From Archegozetes longisetosus (Eukaryota > Arthropoda > Arachnida > Sarcoptiformes > Trhypochthoniidae): DNA of 64,000 bases. A model generated the notes under the pieces. It saw only the letters and a program-made list of their open reading frames with translations. It ran no database searches and had not been told where the DNA came from. The position numbers and the translations under genes are program-made. The DNA is taken from the NCBI GenBank assembly GCA_018873245.2, contig JAEMBT020000001.1, positions 8,272,220 through 8,336,219 on the forward strand, read 5' to 3'. This document shows, piece by piece, positions 26,101 through 38,415 of the stretch (position 1 is the stretch's first letter; each line of letters starts with the position of its first letter).

Positions 26101-27241
26101 TGTTATCACATATGGGCTAATGGTGTTCTTTAGGATCTTTAGGATGATTACGAGCAATTGATTGTATTGAGACTGGAATTTGAAATGATTTAAGGCTTGA
26201 ATCTAATGGTTATTATTCTTATTATTTACAACTAATATTTAAAATATTCGGAATGTTGAGAATGTGCAGAATTCTTAGAATCTGAAAATTATGCATAAAC
26301 TTTGAAATACCTGAAGCTTAAAATTTCAGACTGAAATATGAAAATTTTTCAATTCAATATACTTTGATTTAATTGCTTTTGATATTTCATACTTGCATCC
26401 CATTTATCAGTTAAGAGATCGTTACCACTTCAAGAATTTTTAATTTGTTTCCAATCAAGTTTCTGAAAAACTCTTTTTACCAAATACTGTTTTCAAGTTT
26501 CACTTATTCTACTTATATATGCCATCGTTAAGCTCTGTGTTATATTGAAAAGTTCGCAAGAATTTTGCTTCTCAAACTATTTTTTCGTCTAGGTCATATT
26601 TTGCAGAAACCTTTGTTTTACCGTCTTTTGTATGGTAAACAGATTTTTTTGTGATAATTTTCTAGATTACTTATCTGAACTGTTATTTGCATTATCGATA
26701 TTTTGCACAAAATGTTTAGAGAAACACAAATTAAAATATCTGAGCTGCAACTCAGGCACTAAAACCCAAACTATATGCCAAATGTCTCGATTAATATTTT
26801 CAATATTAGTCCGTTCTCTCAGTTTTATCCTGAAATTTAGTCCGGCAGATCATTACAATAATTGCAATGCAAGTATTCAGTTATTCTATTAGACAACACC
26901 CAAACACAGTATTATTCTTTTCATTGATTGCATAACTGATTATCATAGCTCTGAACGGATGTTAGACAACAGCTTGAAGTCTATATTGCATTACAAGTAA
27001 TAGTATTAGGGAAAAGTTTTATAGACGAAAAAGCTATGACTTGTACAGATTTTTTTGAGTTACCAGCATATAGCCGTAACTTTTCTGTTGGACTAATCCT
27101 ATAAACGATGAAACAAACGCGAACAAGAGATTTGATGAATATTCTTAGTTTCATTTGAGGGTAAGGTTTTAGAATAATAGTAGCAATAATATTCCCCAAA
27201 CTTTTAGTGATTTATTTATTACATTAGTAGTCTATTATTAC

Positions 27242-27302
<61 letters not shown>

Positions 27303-30300
27303 TTGATAAGAACTGACCGTTGATGAAAAGTTCAAAAATGTTATATAGATTCCCAAAAGTCTATCAAAATACTAATCATATAAGGATTTAAAGATTGCTA
27401 CTGTTATTCTAAAACCTTGCCCTATTCGAGTATTAAGTAGTTTTTAATATGGAGTTAATATTTTATTTCAAACCAAATTCTTTTTAATCTTCTTTGAGTG
27501 ATTATTTTTTAATTAAGATTTACATCATTGAATAAAAGAGAAATATTGTAGCAAAATGGTCATATTCCGGATTAAATGGAAAATCTTTATGGTGGTTTTA
27601 TCTCAATTATAGATATCGTTACTACTGCTATTATTGGTATTGAAGCATCGATGTTTTTAATGCCACTTCAGAGACATTTGAGAGCTTTTGTGATTTCTAT
27701 GAGAACCCTTTTATTTTTGATTTTCTGGACAAAATCGCATCATTGCTGATGATTTTGTAGGAAGAAGTAGTTATAGAATCTCTTTATCATTGAGTCTATG
27801 CATTGTTTCGCAATGTTTCAAATAGACTTATAGTGAGACAGTTCTAAACTTTACGTAGTTGAACTTTGAACTTACGGAAGTGTATTTTCTACTAGTATAT
27901 TTTTAAAAAAATTGATTTTGTTCCTACTCAATAATTTCATGTTATTTCTAACTGATTCCTGAAAGAGCTTTCATTAAACCGATAATAAATCTTTGTTTCT
28001 TTGTGTGAATGTCAGGCTTTGTAAAGGAATAGAAAAGATTAATCAATCCAGTTATCACTTTATGATTCAATAAATTAAACTTAAAGCCATAAGAATTCGA
28101 TACTCATGTTACACAAACACTCTAGCGAAAAATAGATGACAGCTTAAAATGAATAGCAATTATCTTAAACTCTTTAAGTCTGATTGACAAACATACTCTG
28201 TTTTCACGACTATAGCCCGCGGGCTGTATAAGAAAAAAAGTTTAATTTTTGAAAATTTTAGCTATGCGGATAATACATTGAGTGAGGGTTATATATCAAA
28301 TTTTAAAAATTGATTCAAAGTCATAAAATTTTTTGTCCGATCCAACATAGAATGCTTCAAGTACGTGACTGTACTGCTCTAGAGCAGGATTCAATTGTTC
28401 TTCGCTGCTCACTTCAGAATCACTATTAACACATTTTATAAAAACGTATTAACACACTCGTAAAGTTTGAAAGATATGTATGTATGAAGTGCGGGCTATA
28501 CATGCAAACTTTTTCAAAAAGTTCAATTTTTGAATATTTTACTTGTGCAAGCTATAGTCGTGATAATAGGATAAGTATATATCAAACTTAAAACAGTCAA
28601 TTATTGTTACGATAGCATCGATAGTTAATACAAAACAAACAAAATCTAAACATCAATAGTCAAGACTCTTACCCAAATGACTGGTCGGTAGAGCTCTTCT
28701 GTCATACCCTTTGAGAAGATGGTCCAATTGGTTCAGATCACTATCACTGCTGAACTTCGATTGAGCCCTGTCAAGTAGTGTGCTTTTGTTTTATTATTAT
28801 TTCTTTAGATTTGTTTTTATTCTTATTTTTGTTGTCATTCAAGAATCTAACAGATTATATAATAGATAGTAGTCATACTGTTGACGGAAAGTATTACTTT
28901 TGCTTCAGTTAAAACTAGATAAAAATTTACTTACTTTCCATTTATATTGAATATTCGAAAGGCCTACTTTTGCACAATTTAGTTATGCATTCAATAAAGT
29001 AGTGTTTTATATGTCAATTTCGAGTGACTATGGATACATTGCACGTACTTTTGTATAACTCATATCAAATCAGTTCAAAAATATATCTCAAATTGATTTA
29101 CTTGTGAAGTATCTTAAGGTTTAACGAGAAACTCTGTTTTTTAAAAATAAAATTAATTTAAACTATGTCAACGAACTGATTGAATATTACATTAACATTC
29201 TACTCGTGAGTCCTTATGAAATAAACTTGATTTAAATTCTGATTAAATTTGGATAGCATTGAATATAATTAAAAGCTTATTATATTTAAATTTTCTCGGA
29301 ACAAATTGATAATCGATTTTATGATGATCTCAAAATTATATACTCTTTGAAAATGAGTGAACTCACTCTAAAAATTGATTGTGAACTTAATTTGTTAAGT
29401 TGATCGAAATTTTAGAATTCGATTGTAATAAACTTGAAAATTTGAAGTAACGGTACTTTTATAGTTCTGATGATCAATTCTATTTTTCGCTTTATAGTAA
29501 TTTCATGACAATAGTCACGAAACTATCGTATTTTCTACCTTATTAGATATTTTGTTGTATATTTTTTACATCCATTGCTTTAGCGATCCTATCAGTATTT
29601 AGTGCAAAAATCGATGAAAACATATTTAAGGCTAGTTTTAAACGAACTGAAAATTTGAATTGAAGTGCACGTCGATTTTTGAGAGTGGTACAAAATGTTT
29701 TCTAGAATAAAATAAATAGTCGACTCAACCATAATTGTAGTAAATATTCTTATGTTAATTTCGAAGCAGATTTTTCTTACAATATTTTTATTACATAAAA
29801 GCTTGCGAAGAATTAATAATTGATACTCATCAAAAATTATGAGTAATATATTTTCGGAATTTAAGTTTAAAATACACAAATTCTTTATTTGATTTGATTT
29901 TAAAATTCTGTTCACGAATAGGAAAACAATAAATTTTGAGTTTCCAGATCAAGTCTGAATAATAAGAATGAATTATTAATGAGATTCTGTTCAAAACAAA
30001 TGTCAAAAAACAATCCTCATGAATTGCAAACTCCATTATACAGAAGTTTGTGATTTATTCTTCAAGAATATTGTTGAAATTTTTGTCTATATGCTCAGTA
30101 AAATAAATTTAATTTTAATTCAAAAATGTGAAAATTAAAGATCTCGTCTTTGACGTATGATTTATTTGATCATTAATTATATGTAGACTTAATTATGAAA
30201 AAAATCTCGAATCAAAGGCAGAAAATTCTACTCAAATATTTGATATGGAGTTCTTATCAAAATATTCTCATATTCGTATTGTACAAATTCTTATTTCATT

Positions 30301-33300
30301 CATTTATTGTAAGATTTATTTTGACTCTAAAGTAAAGCTCTTATCTATCCTATAAATCATTCACAATGAAAGAGATTTCTGTAGTAGATATCAATTTTAA
30401 TTTATTATAAAAGATATCGATATGAATAAGGGACTTATTAGGGAATATTCAAAGTTTAATAAGTTTGTGTGAGATTTGATGCCAGACGCGAAGCTATTTA
30501 TATTATTGGATGTTTCGCTAGGACAAGTACAAATATTTCCTCATTATTCAATCTAATTGACAGATAACACAGCAAAATAGACACTTTTCAGCAATACTGA
30601 GAATCAGATCTATCTAATCAATTGGCATAGACAATCAAATTTTCATTTGTTTTACTGATGGCTAGAAATTGAACTGTTTCTCTGCTCAAATCAACGATAA
30701 ACGGAAAGTAATTATCATATAGATTATTATAGCTTTAGTTTAAAGTTGAATGCCTGCAAACTGTTAGCTTTAGCTCTATTTTATTTGTTAGGTTTTGAGA
30801 TTGAGTTTTAGACTAAATGAAAGTGCAATTCGTTTATCAGGTGTGAAATTGTGTTCCAAACTCAAACTAAGTAATTCAATGGATATCCGATTTTGTTAGA
30901 ATTTACAACGATATTCTACCTACTTTTCCTTTTTTTAAAAGCTATAAATTTTAGGTGGAGTAGAGCTCTTTATAATGAATTAGAAAAGATTGAATTGATT
31001 CAGTACTAAAACTTGACTGTAAGGATGCTTTTAGTATAAAAAATGAAAAACCGAGATATGTCACGAAATAGTAATCGGATTGTTATAAGAGAAAATGCAG
31101 GCCTTAGATATCAATATTTGTCTGAAACATCTGTTTCGCTAATTGCTTTTAGTTTTCTCGACTATCATTTGTCTTAACTATGGTTTTCACGTTAGTAAAG
31201 ATTGTTTTATCATTACTTGAAATAAAGTTTAAGAAATATTCGTCAATTATTATGCAATTAAATTTGACTTCAAATTTTCAATAGATTAGTTTCAATTTGA
31301 AAGTGTTCCTATTTAATGTAAATTTCAATGCAGCAGACATTCACTTATGGCATATATAGGGTTGAAGAGTAGCTATAGATCGAAATCAGCGATCATTCAG
31401 TTCAACATCAATAGCGAGTTTAGGTTTATACCTATCTCCAGATGTCGTCTGGCAGAGAGAGAACAGAATTTCATCAGAGACTTTCAAGTAATTGGATCGC
31501 ATGAAGAATAACTTGTTTATGAAGAATAAACAAAGATATATCTATTTCTTGCACCCAAACTATTAGTTGTGTGATAAATTCCGAGACCGAAAATGTTCTT
31601 TTCACTCACAAGAATAGCTATTCCTTTAGCTTTAGGTCAAAGTCTCAAAGTTTTATCTATGTTCTCGAGCTTTTAGGTGTTCTTCAGCTCGACTTTCGCT
31701 AAAACTTTTGAAAACTATATCGTATTGTCATTGTTTCAGAATAAAACTAACTTTTCTAATTCTAACTATAAGAAAATTTTTTAGTAATCAATCACAATAA
31801 CAAACTTTTTTTTCATTTAAAAATTAGTTTCAAATACGAGTTTTCATTGTTACGCAATTTTATAGACTTAAATAAAACAAATTCCAACATCAATGAAAAG
31901 CAAATCTAAAATGTCAATAAAGAATCCTCCAAAAAGATTTCTTTGAATGTAGTCTTTAGAGATGCCGTTAATCGTAATAAATTACTTGAAAATAACTTTA
32001 CGCGACTTATAGTGTTCGACAACTAGATAGCCAGTGATACAAAAATCATTACTCGATATTATCACAATTTATTGTATACTTCTGTTTGATAGCAAATATT
32101 CTCTTAAAACAAAATATGACATTATTCCGGAATTAGTTCTCAAATAAAAGTTTTTTCTTTTCAGAAGAACATATAATTTAATAAAGTTTTTGGTGTGCGA
32201 GTGAATACACTCCTAGAATATAAAATAAACAGAATTTGATTAACTTTAAGTTTGTTTATTTTATAATAAAGTTAATCGAGAAATAAGACAATTTTACAAG
32301 TTTTAACTTTAAATAAATCTAATTTCGTAGATGTTATTCGCAAACATGAGGTCAGCTCTAATAAAGTTAAGTTTGAGCAAAATAAATAAATAAATGGACT
32401 GACTTAACGAAATCAAAGTTAAAATTGCTTTATTTGTGATGATAAAGTGTCAAAATATTCTTCAATCAAATTTAGATAAAAACGATAAGCCGTTCGTTTT
32501 GCTGCTCCCAGGCTAAAAGTATTTGATCAATGTTAGAGTTGATGGCAATTAGTTGGTTCCGTCAATTCAGCGCACGTATTTTTCAATTCATTTCAAGTGA
32601 GACGGGGACCTCTAGATTATTAGTTGTTCATGAGAAAACATTTTTTTATAAAAATTTACAAAATATAACACACATGTTTTGATTATTGAACAAACATATT
32701 TTGATTTTGTAATTGATATTACATTGTTGATAATCATATTCTCGTTAAATATAATTATTGTAAAACAATTTTCCTAAATTCAAATTAATTGAATTAAAAA
32801 TAAAGATTTTTGTCTTCTATAAGTATGTTTGCTCGTAATTACAAGTTGAAAGTAAGCACTTTTCATAAGTTAAAACTTGTGTCCCACGAACACATATTAA
32901 TCTAGAAGTTTTCACCTTTCTTTAAAATGAATTGATAAAATAAATACTCAGCGCGCGAATAAATATTTAAAGTAAAATTAAGCGAAACGAAATAATAAAA
33001 ACGTTAAAATTTTCCTAAAATTTTCAAATGCACTGAATTGTCGCAGCGTCAAATGCGCTGAGTCGACGTACTACCAATTAATTTCAAACACTTTTATTAA
33101 TCATATGCAGATCTGAAGTTCTTGTCATGAAATTGAAGAGGAGAATAGGTTCAAAAGAGTTTGCGTTTAATTAACCAGACTATTAATGTTCATGATTAAC
33201 TTTCATCTGAAAATTTAGACAACTTTTTGATAAATAGTTTTAAATTAATTAAAGAGAGAATCAGCTAATAATTCAATAATAAGCTTTGTTTTGCATAAGT

Positions 33301-36300
33301 AAATCAAAAACTTGGTAATCAGAAGATTCTTCAAAGGATTTGAACCTTTCTCAAACAAACATCTGGAGAAACGAAAGTCTTATCCTCTGAATAATGACTT
33401 TGATTCCGAATTTTACAAATGTTTATACAAAAATCTTACACTAGTGGGCAGCCAATTCATATTTTATGGATATTATTTGTTATATTGTTTCTAAATAACA
33501 TATAAAGCACTAAACTTTATTGAACAAAAATTTTTTTAAATTCTTATTCTCCGGAACATTTATTTACTGATACTTTGAGGCTTATTTTTCAAAAACTTTT
33601 CATGTTTTCGATATTGTTCAATAAAAATGAAGAAATTCTTTTCAAAAAAGACATCAAAATCTATTATATATGGATTTCCATAAAGTACATATCATAAGTA
33701 TTCGCATGTAAAATGCTATAAAATGTGAAAACTCATTGAACACAACTGTTTTATTGATCTCAAGATTGATAGCATTCATGATATTTGAGAGTCTACACGA
33801 GGAAGTTTAGTCTGAATGACCAAAAAATCTGGTCGAGTTTAGTGCTTTCGAAATTATCATTTTCATGGCAAGAACCTAAATATTAAATGAGATCTATACA
33901 AATTCTTTTCACAAAAACTAAAATACCTTTTGCGTAAAAGTTTTAGAAAAGGTCTGCAAAGTATTTATTGTGTATTTTAAAAGAAGTTCAGTCAACAAGT
34001 TTTCAGTTATATATTAGGTATATCGGAAAGTTCTGTCGTTTTTTCAAGACGAATTTATTCATTATGTAGAACTCATCAAATATTTACTTGGCAAATAATT
34101 ATTGATCTTTGTTTTATGACCCTAGACTAGAGTATAAAGCAGGTAGAAATTGCGGCTCAATCATTCGTTTAATAAAAGCTTAGTTTTTACTTTAAAAAAC
34201 GACAGAACTTTCTGGCGTACCTAATATTTGAAACAAACTTCTGTCATGCTATCTAGAAATCTAATTTGATTTTTTTCCAGAATTGTGACCTTTCAGCTTT
34301 AATTTGATAATTGAATGCAAATCAAATTATTCAAATTGTAGTCAATACTAAAGACAAATATAAAGTAGAACAGAGCGTGAATTAAGCTAAAAATGGATTT
34401 ATCAACAAAGTTAGCCCTTTTGCTTGGCCTCTACTTAATTGCAAGTCTTAATCATATTTTGGTCAAACTATTAGATTATGAGATAAACCAAAACCAAATT
34501 CAAGGTTAAGGTTAGGTTTGTATAGTTATATAATATAAATTTAATTAATTACTTATAGCTATGAAACTTTGTCCTAATTGAATTATAAATGTTTGAAATA
34601 ACCATTTATAGACTTATTGCGTGCACTTTCCTCGTGTCCACATATTTTGCCTCATTTTCAGTTCGAATTTGAGAAAAAGTCCTTGATTTTCGGCCAGTAA
34701 TTATTTGGTCTGTTTTGCGCTAATTACCTGTCACTCTATTTCACTCTATTTAGAGGACTACGTAGGACATACACTTTTACCAATATTTTGCTTCAGTTTC
34801 ACACAATTTTTAACTATAATTGTGTTCATTAATTAGAGGAAATACTAATCATTAAAAGCTCTTAATTAGAGAAAAATTTATTCTAATGAGTTACTAAAGA
34901 GAGTTTTATTGATTTGAATGTATTTTAATTACATGTTTTTATAATAAAATTGTTTTATCGATTGTAAAATTGCATTAATTTAAGATTAAACAAAAAAAAG
35001 TTAATTCTTACTTAGAAGTGTTATAACAAAATTTTTAGTTTATTCATGGGAGTCTTATTTAGTCAGACTGAAGACAACATTTAATTTCAACATATCCTCT
35101 TTAAAGTACAAATTACAGTAAAACTCGTTATAACGAGCAGATCTGTGCCGCAATAAGCGTTCATTGTAACAGAGACTCGTTATGAAAGTTCTCATTGAGA
35201 TATGTACTCAAAATCTTATTTTATTCATTAAAATACAAGAAATACAAAGTATTTAAGTTTGAATCTCATTTATTTAATTATTATTTGCAAAATAGTCAGT
35301 AATAAGAGTTTTTGAGTCATTTCTTATTTTAAGAATTAGATTTTCAACCTAGTGCTCCGCACGAGTCGAGTTCGAGTTGAGTTGGAGCAGATTTGAATTC
35401 GATTCGTAAAAATCGAGTCGAGTCTGTTCAAACCGTGAATCGATTTGATTTGGACTCGTGTCGAGCCTACTCGAAGACTCGAATTAACTAGAATTAGTTC
35501 GTGCGGAGCACTAGCATATTCCATAGGTTTCTAGAATACTCTACAGGTTTCTAGAATGCTCTAGAAAGTTCCAGAATGTTGAAATCATGGAACATTTCTA
35601 CAGCTCATAATGAATTCAAATCCCTCAAATCTATTTGAGTCATACCCGGACTCGACTGCGTTCGAATCAAATCTTCTAGAGATTTGAAATCGAAAGTTTG
35701 GATCGATTTGACAAATCGCTCAAATCGACTCGACTCGTGCGGAGCACTATTTCAACCTTATCGAGCAGATCATAGCAACGACCTCTTCTAATGACCTAAA
35801 CATAATTTGAATTGAAATACACGACTCAATGCTTCATGATTTGAGATTTTAAATTTTTATCCAGACTTATAACTTTGACTTGACTTAATCTGTGTCCGTA
35901 TCACTCAAATCATTAGTAGTTTTAGGAAAAGATCTGATTATTTCAATAATCTCGTCTTCAATTAAGTCTTGTTTTCAGAAAATATTATCATAAATGAAAG
36001 CAGTGATTAATGAAAAACTCATTTGTTATGCATTAGAAGAGTAAAACAGAAACAATGAACTTTTGATGATATTTTGCGAAATAGTTTATTTTAAACGTAT
36101 TCGTTATAAACGTATACTTTTTATGTGACCGGATTTCGAGACTGAGTTCATTAAGAGCACGTTTTCGTTATAAGTGAGTCGGTATAAACGATCGTTTTAT
36201 AAAGGAATCTGTCATTTGTGCTCGGTTTCAATGATACAGTTAGCTATAGTCAGTAATTCGTTATAACCGAATTTTACTGTACATCAATTTTTAGAAAAGT

Positions 36301-38415
36301 TTTCCATCAGAAATCAAAACAAATTGCAAACAAATTTTTAAAAAGTTTTCATTTATTCTAAAGACAATTCTTTGTAGAAGAAAAGCATTTATATGAATCA
36401 AATTAAGTCAGAAAAGACTTAAATGATTATCAAATTAGATAAACAATTTGTTTAGTTTCTCAAATTTGAGACTTGTGTCAACTTTTTCTATCTCTCATAT
36501 AAATAAAGGCTTTTGTTTAAAATAAAATTACTAAACTTTAAGGATTTTTGTCGATATGACTGATATTGACTCATACTATCATTTCATGTGATTGTCGGCA
36601 TCACTTTATCTCATCGTATTTGGGGTTTCATATTTCATACTATTTCCTCCTCTACGACAAACCATAATCCAATACAATGACAGATGTCTGTTAACTTTTA
36701 CTCTAAAGTTGAACAGTTTTATAAAATAGTCTTAGTAAAAGGCGGCAAAATACTAGCAGTACAGCTATCGATTTCTATAAGAATTTCTATCAAACTTTTC
36801 TCTTGTTTTTCCATCAAATAATTATTGGTTACGAACTTTTACTCGAATAAGAATTTTTCAAACTTGTTTATAGCAGAAGATAACTTGAACTTTAATGCGC
36901 AAATCAGCCGTATACCAGTGATAAACGAACAATTTTTGATACCACATCCAACCATTAGAAAAGTAGAATTTCAAGACTTAGTAAATAAGGTATGCCCAGA
37001 AATGAATTAAATTTAGCCCTAAAATTGACATCCTATGAAGTTTTCTAATACTGTTGAAACAAGTTTTCAATACATGGTATTTTAATAGAAAAAAATTTGA
37101 TTAAATTTTGTAATACGGCTAAGCTTAAGCTGAGTGTTCATATGACTGACAGAAGTGACTTAACAAAGTGTAAGTAAGTCCACTTTTCTATCAACTAAAC
37201 TATTGATTGAGAGGTTCAAACAATAAGATTTAGATATAAAAAGTACTCTAAGACCAAATCGCATTACAACGATCACTTTATATGAAGATTAATGATTTAA
37301 CTCATTTGACTCGTTGTTGTATTACTCGCATAGTGTTTGCCCTGTATTACAATAAGTTCGGGCAGATTTGCACTCATACTCTATTGAATTATTTAAGTAT
37401 TAGTTGCGAGACCGTTAAAGTTAGGCTACACTTAAAGATATTCATTATCACCTCTTAATGAGCCTGAACTTGTGTTATCTCCTGTTATGAAATCGTCAGT
37501 TCTTTTAAGCTTAACTGTAAAACGTGTTATAGACTTAGCGTTAGGGATATCAAACTTTATAATACTCCTTTTACTCATAACTGAGAACTAAACTTTGTCT
37601 CATTAAGTGATTCATTTTGAAATAATTCATTTTTCATATGCTATAACTATTAATTAGCTGAAAAATATGAATTTATTTAATAGTTAATTCAAGATAGAGC
37701 TCAGAGATCGAGTTTATATTTAAAATCCGATTCTTCTAAATGTGCAAATAATGTGATGACATTTTCAAAATATTTTATGTAAGCAAATAACTCTTTCGCA
37801 AGTTCATCAAAAACCTGATAACGACTTGTTTCATGTCTGGAGTGCTGTTTAAGCATAATTTAGAAAAACTCTGAGCAAGACTTTTCAAGACTTAAATCTT
37901 AGAGAAACACTATTTAATGCAAAACGGAAAAAGATAATATTTAATCACAGTAAATTTACATCAAAAGTACAGAATATATCTTTAAAAAAAATTGATGACG
38001 TGAAAAATTAAGCTGAACAAAAAGTAGAATTAGCTTCCACGCTCATTTTTATTTAAACAAATTCAATATAAACATCAGTAATTAATTAATTAACTTTTAG
38101 ACTTTTATTACTTCATAAAAGCTAATAATTACTCAATAGAGTGCTCTTTAAATGAGGACTTTAGACTACAATCAAAACTTGAAATAAAAACTATTGAGTA
38201 ATTCATGTAAATTAATTAAATAATTGTGTGAAAAACTTAGATCATTGAAATTTACATTTGAATATTGATGGCAAAAATGGTAATTGTATGACATTTTCAT
38301 AGATGAGAGAACTAATAAATTAAATGAGAGATCATTACCTTTGAGAGCCATTGACGAAGTGAATAACGATAATGGAAAACAAGTTAATAAATCTGAAAAC
38401 CGAAGTACGGAACAT
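20162..38415 (-). CDS. Cys-loop ligand-gated anion channel, glycine receptor/GluCl-like (eight exons)
   Basis: A pentameric neurotransmitter-gated chloride channel subunit of the plasma membrane. Exons on the - strand: 38415-38339, 28767-28673, 25728-25415, 23976-23894, 22868-22734, 22657-22472, 22053-21878, 20371-20162. All splice phases agree; about 425 residues. Exon 1 is a signal peptide ([20 protein letters not shown]). Then come [11 protein letters not shown], the ligand-binding fold with [13 protein letters not shown] and IWKPEVF, the 13-residue Cys-loop (Cys170-Cys184, around YRYPMDSQ), and a second Cys pair (229/240) as in glycine and glutamate-gated chloride channels. TM1 lies near 255-275; TM2 begins with Pro281-Ala-Arg, the anion-selectivity motif; TM3 is near 312-336 with Gly319; TM4 is near 398-420. 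The TM3-TM4 loop is short (about 60 residues). Exon 3 appears to lack two single bases, near 25501-25508 and near 25483, changing frame twice; numbering here allows for them. The ligand (glycine, GABA, glutamate, pH) cannot be told. Confidence 0.9.
20813..20914. mobile_element. Short pogo/Tigger-like MITE remnant
   Basis: Preceded by TA, it starts CAGTAATGCCTCGATATAGT and ends with an imperfect inverse copy (TCACTACATCGAGTTATTAC). The right copy of the duplication carries a shortened version near 62829-62900, so the insertion predates the duplication. It lies in the last intron of the channel gene. Confidence 0.5.
21336..21877. other. Intron tract nearly identical between the two channel copies
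   Basis: This part of the last intron differs from 63367-63909 at only about eight positions by eye, against clearly more in the rest of the intron. It contains, on the - strand, an 82-codon frame (21652-21404) that is identical in translation in both copies; the single base difference is silent. No donor/acceptor pair lets that frame join the channel in phase 0, so I do not call it an exon. Recent gene conversion or conserved regulatory DNA are the alternatives. Confidence 0.6.
27233..27302. repeat. (TTA)n microsatellite
   Basis: About 22 consecutive TTA/ATT units with one C interruption near 27241. It lies in intron 2 of the channel gene. Confidence 0.95.
28205..28562. mobile_element. 358-bp MITE of unassigned family
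   Basis: Terminal inverted repeats CACGACTATAGC (28205-28216) and GCTATAGTCGTG (28551-28562) are perfect, and similarity continues inward (AGTTTAATTTTTGAAAATTT against its inverse). The left end has a further GCCCGCGGGC palindrome. No clear target duplication. It lies inside intron 2 of the channel gene, just beyond exon 2. Confidence 0.55.
31353..31487 (+). promoter_or_regulatory. TATA/initiator-like promoter with a possible first exon
   Basis: On the + strand, inside channel intron 1 and antisense to it, there is TATATAG at 31353-31359. A TCAG initiator match follows 31-35 bases downstream (31386-31389), with another at 31397. Then an ATG at 31442 opens a G+C-richer segment ([15 protein letters not shown]) that could end at a donor, CAA|gtaatt. 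No downstream exon was found; the frame otherwise ends after 20 codons. Confidence 0.3.
34014..34224. mobile_element. 211-bp mariner-like MITE
   Basis: Terminal inverted repeats of 31 bp that differ at three positions, beginning TTAGGTA and sharing GAAAGTTCTGTCGTTTTTT. They are flanked by TA on both sides (34012-34013, 34225-34226), the Tc1/mariner target duplication. No coding capacity. It lies in channel intron 1. Confidence 0.85.
35116..36279. mobile_element. Pogo/Tigger-like non-autonomous element, interrupted by a hAT MITE
   Basis: The left end CAGTAAAACTCGTTATAACG is mirrored at the right end by CGTTATAACCGAATTTTACTG. TA target duplications flank both (35114-35115, 36280-36281). After removing the nested hAT MITE and one copy of its target duplication the element is about 756 bp. 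No transposase frame is visible; the interior has more internal copies of TCGTTATAA-like motifs. Confidence 0.75.
35350..35749. mobile_element. 400-bp hAT-like MITE
   Basis: Terminal inverted repeats TAGTGCTCCGCACGA / TCGTGCGGAGCACTA fit the hAT end rule (YARNG). An exact 8-bp target duplication TTTCAACC lies at 35342-35349 and 35750-35757. A third, inverted copy of the terminus at about 35499-35513 makes the first 164 bp a complete smaller inverted-repeat unit. The interior is rich in TCGAGT/GACTCGA and AGAATGCTCTAG-like motifs. Confidence 0.85.
36874..36989 (+). CDS. Candidate internal exon of an unknown gene (antisense in channel intron 1)
   Basis: Acceptor tttatag|CA and donor AAG|gtatgc enclose 116 bases that are open in one frame for 38 codons, with non-repetitive, protein-like composition ([20 protein letters not shown], then [17 protein letters not shown]). 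The family is unknown and neighbouring exons were not found, so it may be chance. Confidence 0.3.

Noticed and set aside
26632..26892. 86-codon + strand frame in channel intron 2
   Set aside because: Low-information A+T-driven composition, no splice sites or homologue recognised.
33338..33360. GGATTTGAACC, the inverse of a tRNA T-arm/B-box-like string
   Set aside because: No A-box, no matching acceptor stem or cloverleaf around it on the - strand.
36592..36730. Open + strand frame with a hydrophobic, TM-like run ([15 protein letters not shown])
   Set aside because: No AG acceptor and no ATG in frame at its start; probably chance, though it precedes the exon-like segment at 36874.
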